This document shows positions 12,061 through 24,069 of a stretch of 64,000 bases of DNA, one piece after another; within the stretch, counting starts at the first letter, position 1; each line of letters opens with the position of its first letter. Under the pieces are notes generated by a model. That model saw only the letters and a list, made by a program, of their open reading frames with translations, was not told the DNA's origin and made no database searches. Origin of the DNA: Blastomyces gilchristii SLH14081 (Eukaryota; Ascomycota; Eurotiomycetes; Onygenales; Ajellomycetaceae); contig NW_003101679.1 in NCBI RefSeq assembly GCF_000003855.2, positions 3,055,558 through 3,119,557 of the forward strand, written 5' to 3'. A program made the position numbers and the translations under genes.

Positions 12061-15000
12061 AGTTACAGTCTCATCACTTATTAAAGTGTGATGTTCATCT
12101 GATTTCTTCATTACTTTTCATTCTTTTCTTATAATTGTGAAAAGATCAGAATAAGTGAGATCATCTGATTTATAAGTGTCTATGATTTCTCTTATCTTAC
12201 AAGACTTTTCAATTATAAGTCTCTTCTTTTTCAATACTGATGATAGTGCTGCAGATGATTATAATTCACTCAGGTCTTGTATCTTTACTTTCATAAGTCA
12301 TGAATTATTGATTAAGTTGTGTAAGATCTGTCTCTCTGATTCTTTCAATGCATACATTCCCAGAGAATGTGATTTGAGTATTTTATATGATTCAAATCAC
12401 CTAGATTGAAACTTCTCAGAACTCTCATTATGTACAAGAACTCACATTTTCATCTTGAGACTCAATTTCTTAACAAGTAAGTCTCATATTCTTTTCAATT
12501 GAATTGCTTGATTCAGGAGTAACTTGTTAACTTTTGCATGTGCATGGCTGATCTCTTTCAATCTTGATTCTGCATCTGCAACTGTTGCATCTGTGACTGC
12601 TGTTCCTGCTGTGTTCACAACTGCTTCCTCCCCCACCTTTTTCAAAGCATTCTCCGGGATGCGTGAATGCAATTCATACAACAGATAGAATGATGAATAC
12701 TTGAAGACTGCATGCTGTTGAATCCACATGGTCAGTAGTGCCTGCCTGAGATATTCATCTCATAGTCTCATAGGCTTGTTCACTAGATATTTCATCAGCA
12801 TGTTGCTCAAGATTTCATTCAAGTATTTCATCTTCTCATTTATCTGTGAATGATATGATGTTGTTCTACAATGTCTTATCTGTAACTGGCTTATGAAATG
12901 TCTCACTGCTTCTTCTATGAGATTCACACTGTTATCAGTTAGAATCTCATGCAGTATTTCATAGTTAACATAGATCTCATTATGTAGAAACTTCATTATC
13001 ATCTTCTCTGTCATTTCTGAAACTGCTTTCACAACTGATCAGTCAGTAGTGTAATCAATAGCAGTGATTATTCATCAATTTTCATTTGACATTCACAGTA
13101 ATATGTCTATGAGATTCATCTCTCATTATTTGAACAGTTGTATTATACACTTCATCTGATATTGTACTTTCTCACATTCTAATCCTTTCTTAGATTCTTT
13201 CACAACCTGGCAATTCAGGCACTTGTGAGTGTATATCTGAATGTTCTCAGCTATGCTTGACTAGTATGCTCTTGATTCAAGTACACTCATGAGTTCAGGG
13301 CTTTCTAAGTGATCAAATTCCTTGTGCATGTGAGTCATCAAGTCATATTGAAATGAAGATTCTAGATAGGATGCTTCTATGTATTCTAGATCACAGTAAA
13401 GCACAACATCATTTTTCAATTTCCTCAGCTTGAAGTTCAGAAGCATGTCTTCTACTACTTTCATAAGATGCTTATTATTCAACACCTTGTTATTCTTCAA
13501 GCAAGAGATCATGGTATTCACTTATTCTGATTCCTTGCATTCTCTCAGTGTATTTAACATGAACATTTCTTGTGCCTGGTTCATAGAACTCTCACTTATG
13601 AAATCAGGTCTGCAACTGATTATGTCAGACATCACAGTGTCTGATTCTTTTCAGTATTTGATATGAAGATTGTACACTTGGAACTTCAAGATTCAATGTG
13701 CTAAGTGTTTGAAAGATTTTATTATCAATTGTAGATAGATGAGGCTTTCATGATCTGTGATCACTGTTGTTGTATATCTGTTGTTAATATATCTATCTTA
13801 CAACATCAGTACATGCTTGATCACTAGCAATTTCTTTTCATACACTGAATAATTGAGCTCAGTGTCTGATAGTTTTCTATTATTATACATCATCAAGTGC
13901 AGCTTGCTATTCTTACTCATCTGTAGAAGAACGCCTCTGATAGCTCATTCAGATGTATCTATCTCAATGTAGAAAGGTTTATCACAATCTGATTGAATAA
14001 GTACTGAGAATGTTGTTACACATTCTCTCAGTGTGAGAAAAGTCTCTTTACACACAGTATTTCAGATAATTGAATGAAACTTCTTCTTTTGCAGATTTGC
14101 ATTCATTTCTCTTAAGAGATCTGAGAGTGATGCAGATATTTATGTGAAATTCTTGATGAATCTGTGATAGTATGAGATTAACTTAAGAAACTGTTGTATA
14201 TAATGTATGTTTCTTAACTGCAGTTAATTCACTATGACATTCAATTTCTCTGAGATGAGATGTATACAGTCATCACTCACTACATGTTCTATGAACTTCA
14301 ACTCTTTCATTTCAAACACATACTTAATTAATTTGATGTAGAGCTTATACTCTGTCAGAGTTATAAGCACTTCATTGAGATGCTTCAGATATTCATTGTA
14401 TGAGTTTGAAAAGACTAGAATGTCATTGAGATATACAAGACATGAGATTTCATTCTGTTTATAAAGAATTGTATTCATCATTATTTGAAAGATAACAGGC
14501 ATATTTATCAGACTGAATGACATTGTCAGGAATTTGAACTTTTCTCATTGTGTATTAAATGCAGTTCATGAAACTGACAGTTCATCTACACAGATCTGTC
14601 AGTATTCTGAGAGAAGATCAATCTTTGATAGATATCAAGTGTTTCTGACTGTATTCAACTGTTATTGAATTCATGATAGTGAATATTCATTCTTGATTGT
14701 AAGCTTATTAAGTGTTTGATAATTAATACATATTCATCACTCTTCACTCACCTTTTTCATGAATAGAACTGAAAAGCCTCACACACTTAATGAGAGTTGT
14801 ATGAGATCACATTCTAGAAGATCAGTGATCTGACACTTCTGTTCTTTGAGATGTGTTTGTGATAGAGAGTATACATTCTGATTGACTGATTTTGCATCCT
14901 CTGTGTCAATCTCATGTACAAATCCTTGTTTCAGCAGCAATTTCAGTGAAAGATCTGTTTAAAAGATCTTTTCATACTTCTTCAGAAGCTTCTTCATACA

Positions 15001-15600
15001 CTTGTTCTTCTATATATTCTTTATCTTAGTTTTCTTTACTTTCAGGTTCTGTATGATATACAGAATACTTTCAGATAAGATCTTGTGAATTATTCTCTTT
15101 ACTTATTAATGTGTAAGCAGATTTAACTCTTCTATATCAGAGATGTGAAATGTCCTTCTCATATCAGTTAATAGAATTGTATGAACTATTTTCTTTCTAT
15201 CAGTCAACTGTATATAACATGTACATCATTGAATCTGTGAATTGAATCTTTGAAATCAATTGAGTCTGAGAATAAGATTATATTCCACATTCTACAGCTC
15301 TCGCGCTCAAATATAGCAAGATTATTCTCTGAAGTGCAAGAGAACTCTTACTTTTACAGATGATATCAAATATCAGTTATCAGATAATTTTATATATCAG
15401 GGATTCTTCACTCAGTGAATCTCTTTCAATCTTCAAATTATATAATCACTAATATATTGTATAGAAGCTTCTGTGTCTGCTAACACTTTTGCAGTCATCT
15501 CTTGATTCTTACTCAAGTGTCTCTTATACATTAATATTTCAGGCCTCAAGAGATTGAGATGAGTATTCACTTCATTCTCACTCACACCTCAGTCAGAAGC
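12061..15600 (-). pseudogene. pol: gypsy-C1 pol
   Basis: Minus-strand polyprotein remnant. RT lies at about 14940-14224, with the active-site motif now YLND (LVYLNDILVFSN), an Asp-to-Asn change from G-to-A. RNase H is roughly 14100-13650. The integrase zinc-binding region is at about 13360-13200 (HMHKEFDH, then CLNCQ). The integrase core is at 13032-12730 (ILTDNSVNL, then HFISQLQIRHCRTTSYH). The C-terminal domain is at 12729-12100 (SSFYLLYELHSRIP, then FESYKILKSHSLGMYAL). Stops are frequent and the D-to-N change is catalytic, so it is inactive. Domain order is that of Ty3/gypsy; I see no chromodomain. Confidence 0.85.
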
Positions 15601-16970
15601 CTGCTTTCTCTTGATATTCACAGAATTCAGAGAGTTATTTAACACAGACATCTCTTTCACTTTGAAGACTTTTCATAGAATATCAGTGAGTGTCTCTGAG
15701 CTCACTGATTCTGCTAGTTTTTTAACTTTCTTACTTCTCTTGACTGTGCACACTGAGTGCAATCTTTTGTACTATGATTTTAGCATCTGCAGTTGAAGCA
15801 AGCTCAATGCTCATAATATCAAGGTTTTCACTCAGAGAATCTCTTTTTCAGAGAATTCAGTGCTTTAGTAATAGCATTCAGATCTAGATTTATTATATTC
15901 AGATATATAACTTGTGTTGTAAAAGTCTGATTACTCATTCTTCACTGAAATATACTTTATTGCAGTATTTTCTGTTACAATTGACTCACTTATTCTCATA
16001 TAATGAGAATATTATATGCTTTCTTCACTGTATCTGACTGTGAGATTAAGCATTTTCATTTCACTCTCAACTTAAGTGTAAGATCATGAATGAAGATCTG
16101 TAAATAGAAGAGTATTGAAAGATCTTCATTTAATATAAGATAGTATAAGCTGAAGTATGTGAAGTATGATATAAAATCACTCACTTATCTACACTCAGTG
16201 AAGTGTTTGTAACACTTATCTTATATATTCACTTTCTTGATGTTGTGTAAGATTCATTTGAAAAACTCATTTCATGTTCATGAGAATGAATATCACTCTA
16301 AGTCTGTGAGATTTATCTTTTCATCAGCTATTTATAATAACTTCACTTTTCTGTGTAGAAACACAGCAGATCTTAAGACTTGTTAAAATTTTATTAACTA
16401 TCTGTCTGTGAGTTCATATTCAATCTGATAATATGATTACATCTGACTTAGTCAGCTGATTGCAGCATCATTTTTTCAGTCATCATTGAAGCTTAATGAC
16501 TTCAGCAGATCTCTCAGCTTGATGTATTTCATGCTCAGATTCTCATTCTACACAGTGATCTCTGATGATATACACACTTCTGAAGAGATCATGAATAATT
16601 GTGATAAGATCTTCAGATTCAGTATAGTCACCTGTCTGTATAAACATTCAATCTTCTGCTGCAGGTTTAAGATCTGGTTTTCTCTATTCTTATTGATGAT
16701 GATGATTGTGTCAGTGAAGCTCTTCATAGTGAATGCTTGATTCACAGTGAATGCTAATTGTTGTTTGACTTTTATCTCAGTCTGTCACTGTGTACACAAG
16801 ACCTTGATCTTATTTAGAATTCTCATATGCATACAGAGCTTTGATTCCAGTTTGATGATCTTAGCTGCTTTTCTTACTGCTTTGAGTAAACTCTCTGAGA
16901 GGTTCTGCATATCTTTCAGTTCAGGTAGCAGAGAAGGGTGTTCTTTGTATTGACTAGAAAAGGTATTCAT
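15601..16970 (-). pseudogene. gag: gypsy-C1 gag
   Basis: Minus-strand frame from ATG at 16970 (MNTFSSQYKEHPSLL). It holds a helical Leu/Lys-rich region, a capsid-like middle, and a CCHC zinc knuckle at about 15760-15801 (CFNC, then His and Cys at the usual spacing, with one codon turned into a stop). Broken by many stops. The next ~480 bases to the 5' LTR are untranslated leader. Confidence 0.75.
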
Positions 16971-17446
16971 TTCAGTGGTTTTCTCATTGATTGTATAATG
17001 TCTATCATTATATCACTGTATTGTTATATTGCTATATCACTGTATCATTATATCACTATATTACTGTATTGTTATATTGCTATATCATTCTATCACTATA
17101 TTATTATATGATTTCTGTTATCATTATACAACTCCGGTGGTGATCACTCTCTTCTTTTATCTCTTTGAGTGAAGAGCAGTCTTCTTTGAATCTGGTTCAC
17201 CACTTTCATCTCTTTTCTCACACCTCATCTGTTCGCATACATGGCATTTGCCTGGGCATGGAGTTTTCCCTCAACAAGTGAAGCAGCATCAATTGAATGC
17301 TCTTCTGCTCACTGCTCTTCATACACTATCTTTTGAGACATTCTAGGATCACACTGGCATGATAACTATGAATTGCTTCATAGATAGAATTATCACATCC
17401 TGGAGGAGCCTGCACTTCTCATCAGTTTTTAGACATGCTATCAGAT
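16971..17446 (-). other. gypsy-C1 leader with tandem array
   Basis: Untranslated leader between the 5' LTR and gag. At about 16995-17110 it contains a degenerate tandem array of tatatcactgtat-type units, much longer than in C2 (about 48258-48295). Next to the LTR the minus strand begins ATCTGATAGCATGTC, the expected place of the primer-binding site, but I could not match it to a tRNA. Confidence 0.7.
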
Positions 17447-17622
17447 ATGATTCAAAGGTTGCTTAAGCCAGTGTATAATTACAGGTGTACGCCGGCTTCT
17501 TATATATTGAATCTCATACACTAAATTAATTAGTGGCCGCTAGGGCCCCCTTTACATTCGTACGCTAGTAGTTCGGAAGCGGCCGCGTTATTATCTGACG
17601 GTCGTACGTTCTTCCGAACCAC
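17447..17622 (-). repeat. gypsy-C1 5' LTR
   Basis: 176 bases, less mutated than the 3' LTR. It keeps GC-rich segments such as gcggccgc near 17578 and a gtacgccggc segment near 17490. Outer end GAACCAC abuts the duplication aatatt. Confidence 0.88.
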
Positions 17623-17628
17623 AATATT

Positions 17629-18250
17629 CACATTGCCTTGATTACTCAGATTTTGCAGATACTCAGAGACTCATCTCTTATTAACAATGAGATTGCAGAA
17701 ATGCGCTGTGGTGTGAGAATCATTGATAGAGAACCTAGGCATATTCATATATGCCTGGTCAGAGATTGTGCAGGTAGAAGGGAAGTGATTATAGACTCAC
17801 AGAGCTGCAGAAGACACTGATAATATCAGAAGCTTTACAAGAACTGTCAGCTAGAGTCTGTAAGAAATTACTTGTGAGAAGACTTACAGCAAAGAAAGGA
17901 ACTGTGCTGCTTGAAGTCAGAGACTAGTCTGAAGAAGGCATGAAGTGAGCTGCTGACCTGAAGATCAGGTGCAGTGGCAGAACTGAGAGAGATGAAGATA
18001 CAGTTGTGAGTAACAGTATCTCTGCTTCATCAGCTAGTAAAAAGTGATCAGAGAAGTTGTAGAAATGCTTATAAAAAGCTCAGCAGTGATCAGACATTAT
18101 TTATAAAGATATTGAAATTGAAAAAATATTTATTCTTGAGAAGTTCTTGAATTAATATGCAGATATTGTCAGAAACACTCTCTCTCTGTCATCTGAGTGA
18201 AAATACTTCATGATTGAATGAGAATACTCACAGTTTATGAGAATAAGAGC
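17629..18250 (+). pseudogene. gypsy-B1 3' accessory ORF (unknown)
   Basis: Plus-strand coding-like sequence downstream of the chromodomain and C1 insertion, conserved in B2 on the opposite strand. An open piece at 17638-17820 contains IDREPRHIHICLVRDC. A second frame continues through a Lys/Arg-rich helical segment (LQELSARVCKKLLVRRLTAK) to about 18050. I do not recognise a family. Because it persists in three gypsy-B copies, it was probably part of the element when active, encoding either a third ORF or an accessory protein. It is broken here by stops and frameshifts. Confidence 0.5.
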
Positions 18251-18523
18251 TGTTATAGAAAAAGAGAAAAGAAGATGAGATTTCACAGACAGATCTGAGA
18301 TATTTATACTACTCTAGAGAGATTTACTTACACTGTGAGTAATTCTGTAGAACAGTCAGATCACTCTAGTAAATAAGAGTAATTATGAATTACAGGTCTG
18401 AATCTTTCTATATGACTATAAAAAGTGATTGTAGACTGTAGATATCTTGATTCTACAATTCTACAGAGTTAATGAAAGAATAGAAAATTCCTCACAATTC
18501 TACAGTATCAAAGAATAATGATT

Positions 18524-20080
18524 GGATTGAAATAGATTTCTTGATTGAAATGAGAATAATACTTTAAAGAAAATGCCCTCTCAACTGTATAGACTATGTT
18601 CACTTATTAAGAATCAATTTTCTTCATTAAATGTTGAGAAAATTGATCATGAGAAGATATCTCCCTGGAGAGAAAAGCTGGAATCTCTCATAGACTTACA
18701 AATAAGTGAACTATCTAAAGAGAGAGAATATGAACAGCATTTGAAGAAGATCTCTACAATTAATATAAAAGACTCTATTCTGATCTACTCAGATGGCTCA
18801 AAAAATGAGAATTTGAATAGATTAGGCGCAGGCATTGCTTATACTGAAGATAATATTAATTTTATCTCAGATTTCTGGAATTTAGGCTGTGAATCTGAAG
18901 TCTTTGATGCTGAACTATTTGTAATAGTGAAAGCTTTCAAACTCATTGAAATAAAATCTCATAAAAGAGGAAATGATTTGAAAGAGGCATGGATATTCTC
19001 TGATAGTCAAGCTGCTTTAAAAAGACTTAGAAATAGTCAGATTCATAATGATCAAATGAATCTTGAACTGATTTTAAACTCTGTTTTGAAAATTCAAAAG
19101 AGAAGAATATCAAAACTGATAATTCATCTGCATTGGGTTCCTGCTCATATGAATATTCATGGCAATGAATTGGCTGATTCAGCTGCAAAAAAGGGTTCAG
19201 AATTAAGCAGATCTATTCAAAAAACAGTGTCCTGGTCTTTCATAAAGAGAAAGATAAAAGAATCTTGTTTAAACAAGTGAAATGAAAGCTGGCAGAAACA
19301 AAAGAAGAGTATACATTATTCAAGATTTGAGACAAAACCAAAGTGGAAATCTTGTTCAATTAAATGTAAAAAGAAAATATTCTCATCTATAATTCAGCTG
19401 AAACTAGGACATGGTTATTTCAAATCTTATATACAAAGATTTGATGATAGATTTGATTCAACAGAGTGCTCATTCTGCAATGTGAATGAAAATCCTGAGC
19501 ATATTGTAATGCATTGTGCATTATACAATAGTCTCAGAGTCAGATTAAAGAAGAAGTATGATTTAAATCAATTAAATATGAGGTTCTTATTCTCAACTGA
19601 GACAGGAACTAAATACTTAATAGACTTTCTATCAGAAACTAGAGCAGCTACAAGAAAATGGCTGAATTCAGAAGTATCTAAATATGAAGAGGTGGAAATT
19701 GACTAGATATAGTCTGTTAAAACAGCTATATATCATCTTTTAATAATTTTGTTTTGTTATAGTCTCTCTTTACTGTACTTGTTTCCTTCTGTTCTTTTCT
19801 CTATCTATTTAATGTGTCTATCTTTAAGACTATGTTCTCTTTTCTTTTGTCATAATATTTTCAAATGGTTTCAAACTATCAGAAGGTGTTGAAATACTGC
19901 AATTTGTAAACAGTTTTTGTATTCTGGGCTGGAATTTTCTGATTTTGCATATTTGAAATTGATAAATGTATAATAGTTGACTCTATAGATATAGGAAAAA
20001 CCCTGAGAACTAAAGATTCTCAGGTAGATGTCATAGTCTCTGACTGCATACATCTATAATTGAAGAATAATAATAATAAT
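18524..20080 (+). mobile_element. 5'-truncated Tad-like LINE, copy E1
   Basis: Insertion in gypsy-B1 with a perfect 14-bp duplication, aaagaataatgatt (18510-18523 and 20081-20094), ending in an AAT repeat. Only the last ~1.56 kb of the LINE is present, starting just before the RNase H domain. The uninterrupted target is visible in gypsy-B2 near 37855. 5' truncation and long variable duplications are typical of target-primed reverse transcription. Confidence 0.93.
18573..19706 (+). pseudogene. LINE E1 ORF2 fragment: RNase H and zinc-knuckle tail
   Basis: The longest open stretch (18573-19280, 235 aa) holds an RNase H domain with the acidic catalytic set visible: YSDGSK, DAELFVI, FSDSQAA and NELADSAAKKG. 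It stops at TGA 19279-19281, where the otherwise equivalent copy at 35929 has TGG. After this Trp-to-opal change the frame continues to 19706, including a CX2CX7HX4C motif (CSFC, then HIVMHC at about 19468-19518) typical of the C-terminus of Tad-clade LINEs. Apart from this stop the segment is nearly intact, so this copy is relatively little mutated. Confidence 0.85.
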
Positions 20081-20094
20081 AAAGAATAATGATT

Positions 20095-20485
20095 TGTAAG
20101 AATGAGTGAAAGATTAACTTATAAATACTTCTTTTTGATAAGAGTGATCTCACAGAGAGTGATTCATCTGTAAGATGAATCTGTGTGATAATCACACAAG
20201 AATCTCATGAAAATAATTGAGAGTCAACTGAAACTCTTCTGTATGACAGATGTGAGATGAATCTGTGTGATAGTCAGAGAAGAATCTGTAGATTATAAAG
20301 AATCTTATAGAATAAGAAACTGAGTGACAGACTCTTTTCTCTTTATGATAACAAGGGATTTTTTCTCACTGAGGTTTTTTATAGATGTGAAGAGTTTTTA
20401 GTGAGTATTACTGCAGTGCTGAGCTGATTCTATAAAGTCACTCAGTGAAAGGCTTTGCAGATGAAGCCTTAGAGAGGAAGAGATA
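20095..20485 (+). other. gypsy-B1 3' untranslated region and purine tract
   Basis: Non-coding 3' end of gypsy-B1 between the LINE insertion and the 3' LTR. It ends in the purine-rich agagaggaagagata directly before the LTR, the expected polypurine tract for plus-strand priming. Confidence 0.75.
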
Positions 20486-20743
20486 TGTAAGAAATCCTGC
20501 TTCTTACAGATTCTTTATCTCTATTCCTATCTCTCACATAATCAATAGGGCTAGCGGCTCTTGACTACACATAACTATATAGACTGGAGTTCATGAATAC
20601 TATTTACAACTCAGCTTGAATGCTATTATACATTTAATCTCTATATTTTATCTTTCTACTGTGAATACTTCTAGTAGTTAACAGTACATATCACGCCAAG
20701 CTGCAAACACTCGAATAATCGCCTGCGAGCACTTATTCTTACA
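20486..20743 (+). repeat. gypsy-B1 3' LTR
   Basis: 258 bases, TGTAAGAA to TTCTTACA, directly followed by the duplication gattt. It matches 3591-3848 apart from scattered transitions. Confidence 0.93.
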
Positions 20744-20748
20744 GATTT

Positions 20749-22690
20749 GCAACTCACACAGTCTTTCAGCTCAGTACACACTGTATGTATACTGCTCTGT
20801 GTGCTGAGACTGTGTTAATTATTATAGTCTGATATAATACTTGCTTTTCGCGGGTCATGTTTTATTTGATTGAGAGAGGAGAGAGAGAAATGCAACTGCT
20901 GTTTTATTTAAGAAGAAAGTAAATAATTGAATCTATAGAAGATAATTTGATTTCTTCTGTATTTAAAATTTAATTAGTCTATACTCTTCAATTTGAGAAT
21001 TTCTGAGAGTCTTTTAATAGTTTTCATATCAGCTTGAAATTAGTGATTGATTGAAGAAGAGAAAAGAGAGAAGAAAGAAATTAGAATAACTTATCTTTAT
21101 AATATAAAAACAGAGAATCACTGCAATTATTCTCTTTAGTAATAAAGATCTGTTTTCTGCATGTATTTCTGATATAGATTATATAATAACTGTATACAAA
21201 GAATATCAATAGTGTATATATTGAATAAAGATAATATTGCTATATAACACTGTAGCTGTTTCTGTATATCTCTGAAAGCTGTTAATATTTTCTTTAAGTC
21301 TCTTTATATTTGATAAGTTAATAATATATTTCAATGCACTTCTTCTTTCATTATTATTATCATCATCATTATTATCATTATCATTATCATCATTATCATC
21401 ATCATTATCATTATTATCACTATTATTATTATATTATTGCTGACTGTCTTCTCTGTCTTCACTCTCTCTTAATACTTATTAAAATTAATTATATTATCTC
21501 TCTTCAAATATTCTGTGATTCTGTGAATTATCAAGACGCGTGAGCACTATCACAGATTGAAGAATGAGAAGAAGAAGATGTTCAAGTAAGAGAAGACAGA
21601 TTATAAGATATATTATAATGTTTTAAAGAGACTCTGTAAGAGAGTAGAATAATAACAATTTTAAGTAACACTTCTGATGAATTTAGACTGAACTAAGTAT
21701 AGAAATAATACAGATCACATCACATGTGAGAGAATGAAAAAGAAGACAGTGAAGAGCCTCATATAGTAGCAGTAAGATCAGAAGAAGTTCTGAGAATGAT
21801 TTAAGACTAAGATGAAGAGAGAGAGAGAGAAGAAGAGTATTACTATAAATAAACAGTAATAGAAGAAGATTAAGAGAATATTAAAGTAAGAGATAAAGAA
21901 GTCAAAACTGATAAGTTTTTTATTTATTAAGAGATAATAATTTTTGATAATACTTCTATTCTCTAATTAATTAGTAGAAGCTAGCAGAGAAGAAGGAAAT
22001 TAAGACCTTGTTCAGATCTTAAATACACTTCATAATTCAGAATATTGAGAAGACAGTTCTACTCTCTGAGTATGTTAATCTGCTTACTGTTGAGATGAAA
22101 CTCAAGACAGCAGATCAGAAAATGCAGGATTTTAAGACACAGATTAACATGACTGAGAGAGAGCAGTGAGAGAACTCTTCTCTAAGAAAATAGTAAAGAG
22201 AGATTTTAAGATGATTATTATCTCAGATAAGAAGAAGAAGAAGAAAAATAAGAATAAAGAAGTGAATTATAAAGAATAATAAGAAGAATAAGAAAGAGAA
22301 GAAAGATAATAAATAGAAAAAGTTTTTTTCTTTTTCATATTAGTTAGTTATAGACTTGATAGCAGTTAAATAATAATTGAAATTAATTTTGAGTTTTCAA
22401 AAATTATTGTGCAAGTTGTAATCAATGTCAGAAATAATATATATATATATATTTAACTATCATGATTCACAAATCACTATAATGTATAAGTATCGACATT
22501 TTTTCAACATTAATATTTACAATATTAATATATTTTTAATAATATTATCTAATAATATAATTTAATAACACTCTCTTTTACAATATTAATATATTTTAAG
22601 AAATATGACAGAGATTAATCAAGATTATTTATTTACTTTTATACATTGATAATATTCAATCTGAGTTAGTACTAAAATTATAACTAAGCT
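20749..22690 (+). other. hAT internal region, unassigned
   Basis: hAT-derived sequence between gypsy-B1 and the recognisable transposase. About 21540-22330 is Lys/Glu-rich when translated on the plus strand and full of stops; it may be a second ORF or the N-terminal region of the transposase, but I cannot identify it. The rest is AT-rich without coding signal. Confidence 0.45.
21345..21437 (+). repeat. ATT/ATC trinucleotide microsatellite
   Basis: Run of mixed tat/cat triplets inside the hAT. It produces a spurious His/Tyr-rich open frame, which is not a gene. Confidence 0.9.
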
Positions 22691-24063
22691 AAGAAAGAAG
22701 ATTATTTTCTTTTATAATAATTCTTCTTACACACATCAGTGATCAGTTATTGAAAATAAATTATTATCTTTCTTAAATTATTATTATATCTTCTGAATTC
22801 ACTTCTTTCACTTCTTTTACTTCTATTGAAGATTCACAAACTCTTCAAGAAATCACTGTGAATTACAAAGTCTATATTATTTATAATTTAATACAGAATG
22901 CTGTCTTTCAATTATAATAAATAATTACTTCATTCTTCATATCTGATTTCAGGTCATGAAATTTATGAAAAACTCAACACAAACACTGAGATGAATTATG
23001 AAATAATTATCAACAGATTACATTGCAGATTACTGAAGAGACATCTCTCTGCTATAATTACTGTAACTTCATTCAGAAATATTCATCATGAACTGATTAT
23101 AACTCTGAAGAAATTTCTCAATATCTGAAGTCATCAGAAATTCAGAATACAGACAATAAAAGAAAAATAATTAAAAAATTACTACTGAGCTGATAAGTTA
23201 CTCTATCAGATAATGATTTTTAATAACACTAACTTTCTAATTTGAAGAAAATTATATAAAAATAATTATATATCAGTACTCTGATTTCATAACTCTTATC
23301 TAATAACTTCTGTGAATAATTACTTTGTATATATATATCTCTGAATCTTTCTCTTCAATTAATTGAAAATTCTGAATTCTGAACACTTCTTCAAATACTT
23401 AATTTACATCTTCATATTTTACATCAATTCTGTCTTCAGTTCAATCTCAAGATATACTACAAAGTCAATATACAATATCTAGAATCAGAGTTGAAGAATC
23501 ATTGAAGAGTGTCTCTTATAGTGAATGCATGAACTAGTACAAACAATCTTACATTTATAAAAGTTATATGTTATTACATTGATGAGAACTGAACTTATTA
23601 AAAGATATTAATTGAATTTGAATCATTAATTAGTAGTTATACTGAGAATTATATAACAGAGAATTAATGACTGTGATTAAAAATAACTATTGAGATATTA
23701 GTCTCAGTCTTCTTATAATTACAACTGACAATGCTGTGAATAACTATACTATGATAAAGAGCTTAGAGTAAAAATTAACTTTGCATTTCTAAAATAATAA
23801 ACAAGGGTATATTCTCTGCATTGCTTATGTGATTCAACTTGTGATATAAACACTGATAAAGAATCTTAACATTGAGATAAAGAATAATGAGATAGGTAAT
23901 TCTTGAGATGAGAATGAGATAAAAGTAATTACTCAAGTAACTTTTACATTCACTTTACAAAAGATAATATTTTTTAATAATATGTTTTAATATTACTTTT
24001 TAATAATGCTTTTTGATAATGCTACTGTTAGTTTTAAATAGATTGACTAATAATTTAAATATC
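22691..24063 (+). pseudogene. hAT transposase, N-terminal and central part
   Basis: Plus-strand remnant. The diagnostic central motif of hAT transposases is at 23721-23753 (TTDNAVNNYTM; family form TxDNAxNNxTM), containing the second catalytic Asp. About 70 bases on, the same frame has YILCIAYVIQLV (family form irClaHviNLavq), where His has become Tyr. The sequence then runs into the gypsy-C2 insertion at 24069; the rest of the protein resumes at 48806. The N-terminal BED zinc finger was not recognised. Stops are numerous. Confidence 0.8.
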
Positions 24064-24069
24064 ACAGAT

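Larger units (their letters stand above)
9296..17622 (-). mobile_element. gypsy-C1, LTR retrotransposon (8,327 bp)
   Basis: Minus-strand Ty3/gypsy element with 176-bp LTRs at 9296-9471 and 17447-17622, flanked by a 6-bp duplication aatatt (9290-9295 and 17623-17628). The uninterrupted target can be read in gypsy-B2 near 38735. In element order: 5' LTR (right), leader with a tandem array, gag, pol, then about 2.6 kb with plus-strand (antisense) coding character, a purine tract and the 3' LTR (left). It inserted into the 3' region of gypsy-B1. Its partner C2 (24070-48799) is collinear. Termini are GTG/CAC rather than TG/CA. Confidence 0.9.
3591..20743 (+). mobile_element. gypsy-B1, chromodomain LTR retrotransposon with two nested insertions
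   Basis: Ty3/gypsy element bounded by two 258-bp LTRs and a 5-bp duplication, gattt (3586-3590 and 20744-20748). Without the nested gypsy-C1 (9296-17622) and truncated LINE (18524-20080) it is close to the 7,248 bp of the uninterrupted copy B2. Order: 5' LTR, gag with zinc knuckle, protease/RT/RNase H/integrase, chromodomain, a 3' accessory ORF, purine tract, 3' LTR. Every frame is broken by transitions. It inserted into the hAT. Confidence 0.93.

Noticed and set aside
16995..17110. CRISPR-like array
   Set aside because: Units are short, degenerate and contiguous without unique spacers, and the sequence is eukaryotic.
18573..19706. TGA read as tryptophan (altered genetic code or mitochondrial DNA)
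   Set aside because: TAA and TAG also interrupt the same frames, paired copies have TGG at these positions, and the b561 gene is nuclear in style with spliceosomal introns.
21334..21543. His/Tyr-rich small protein
   Set aside because: It is the translation of an ATT/ATC microsatellite.
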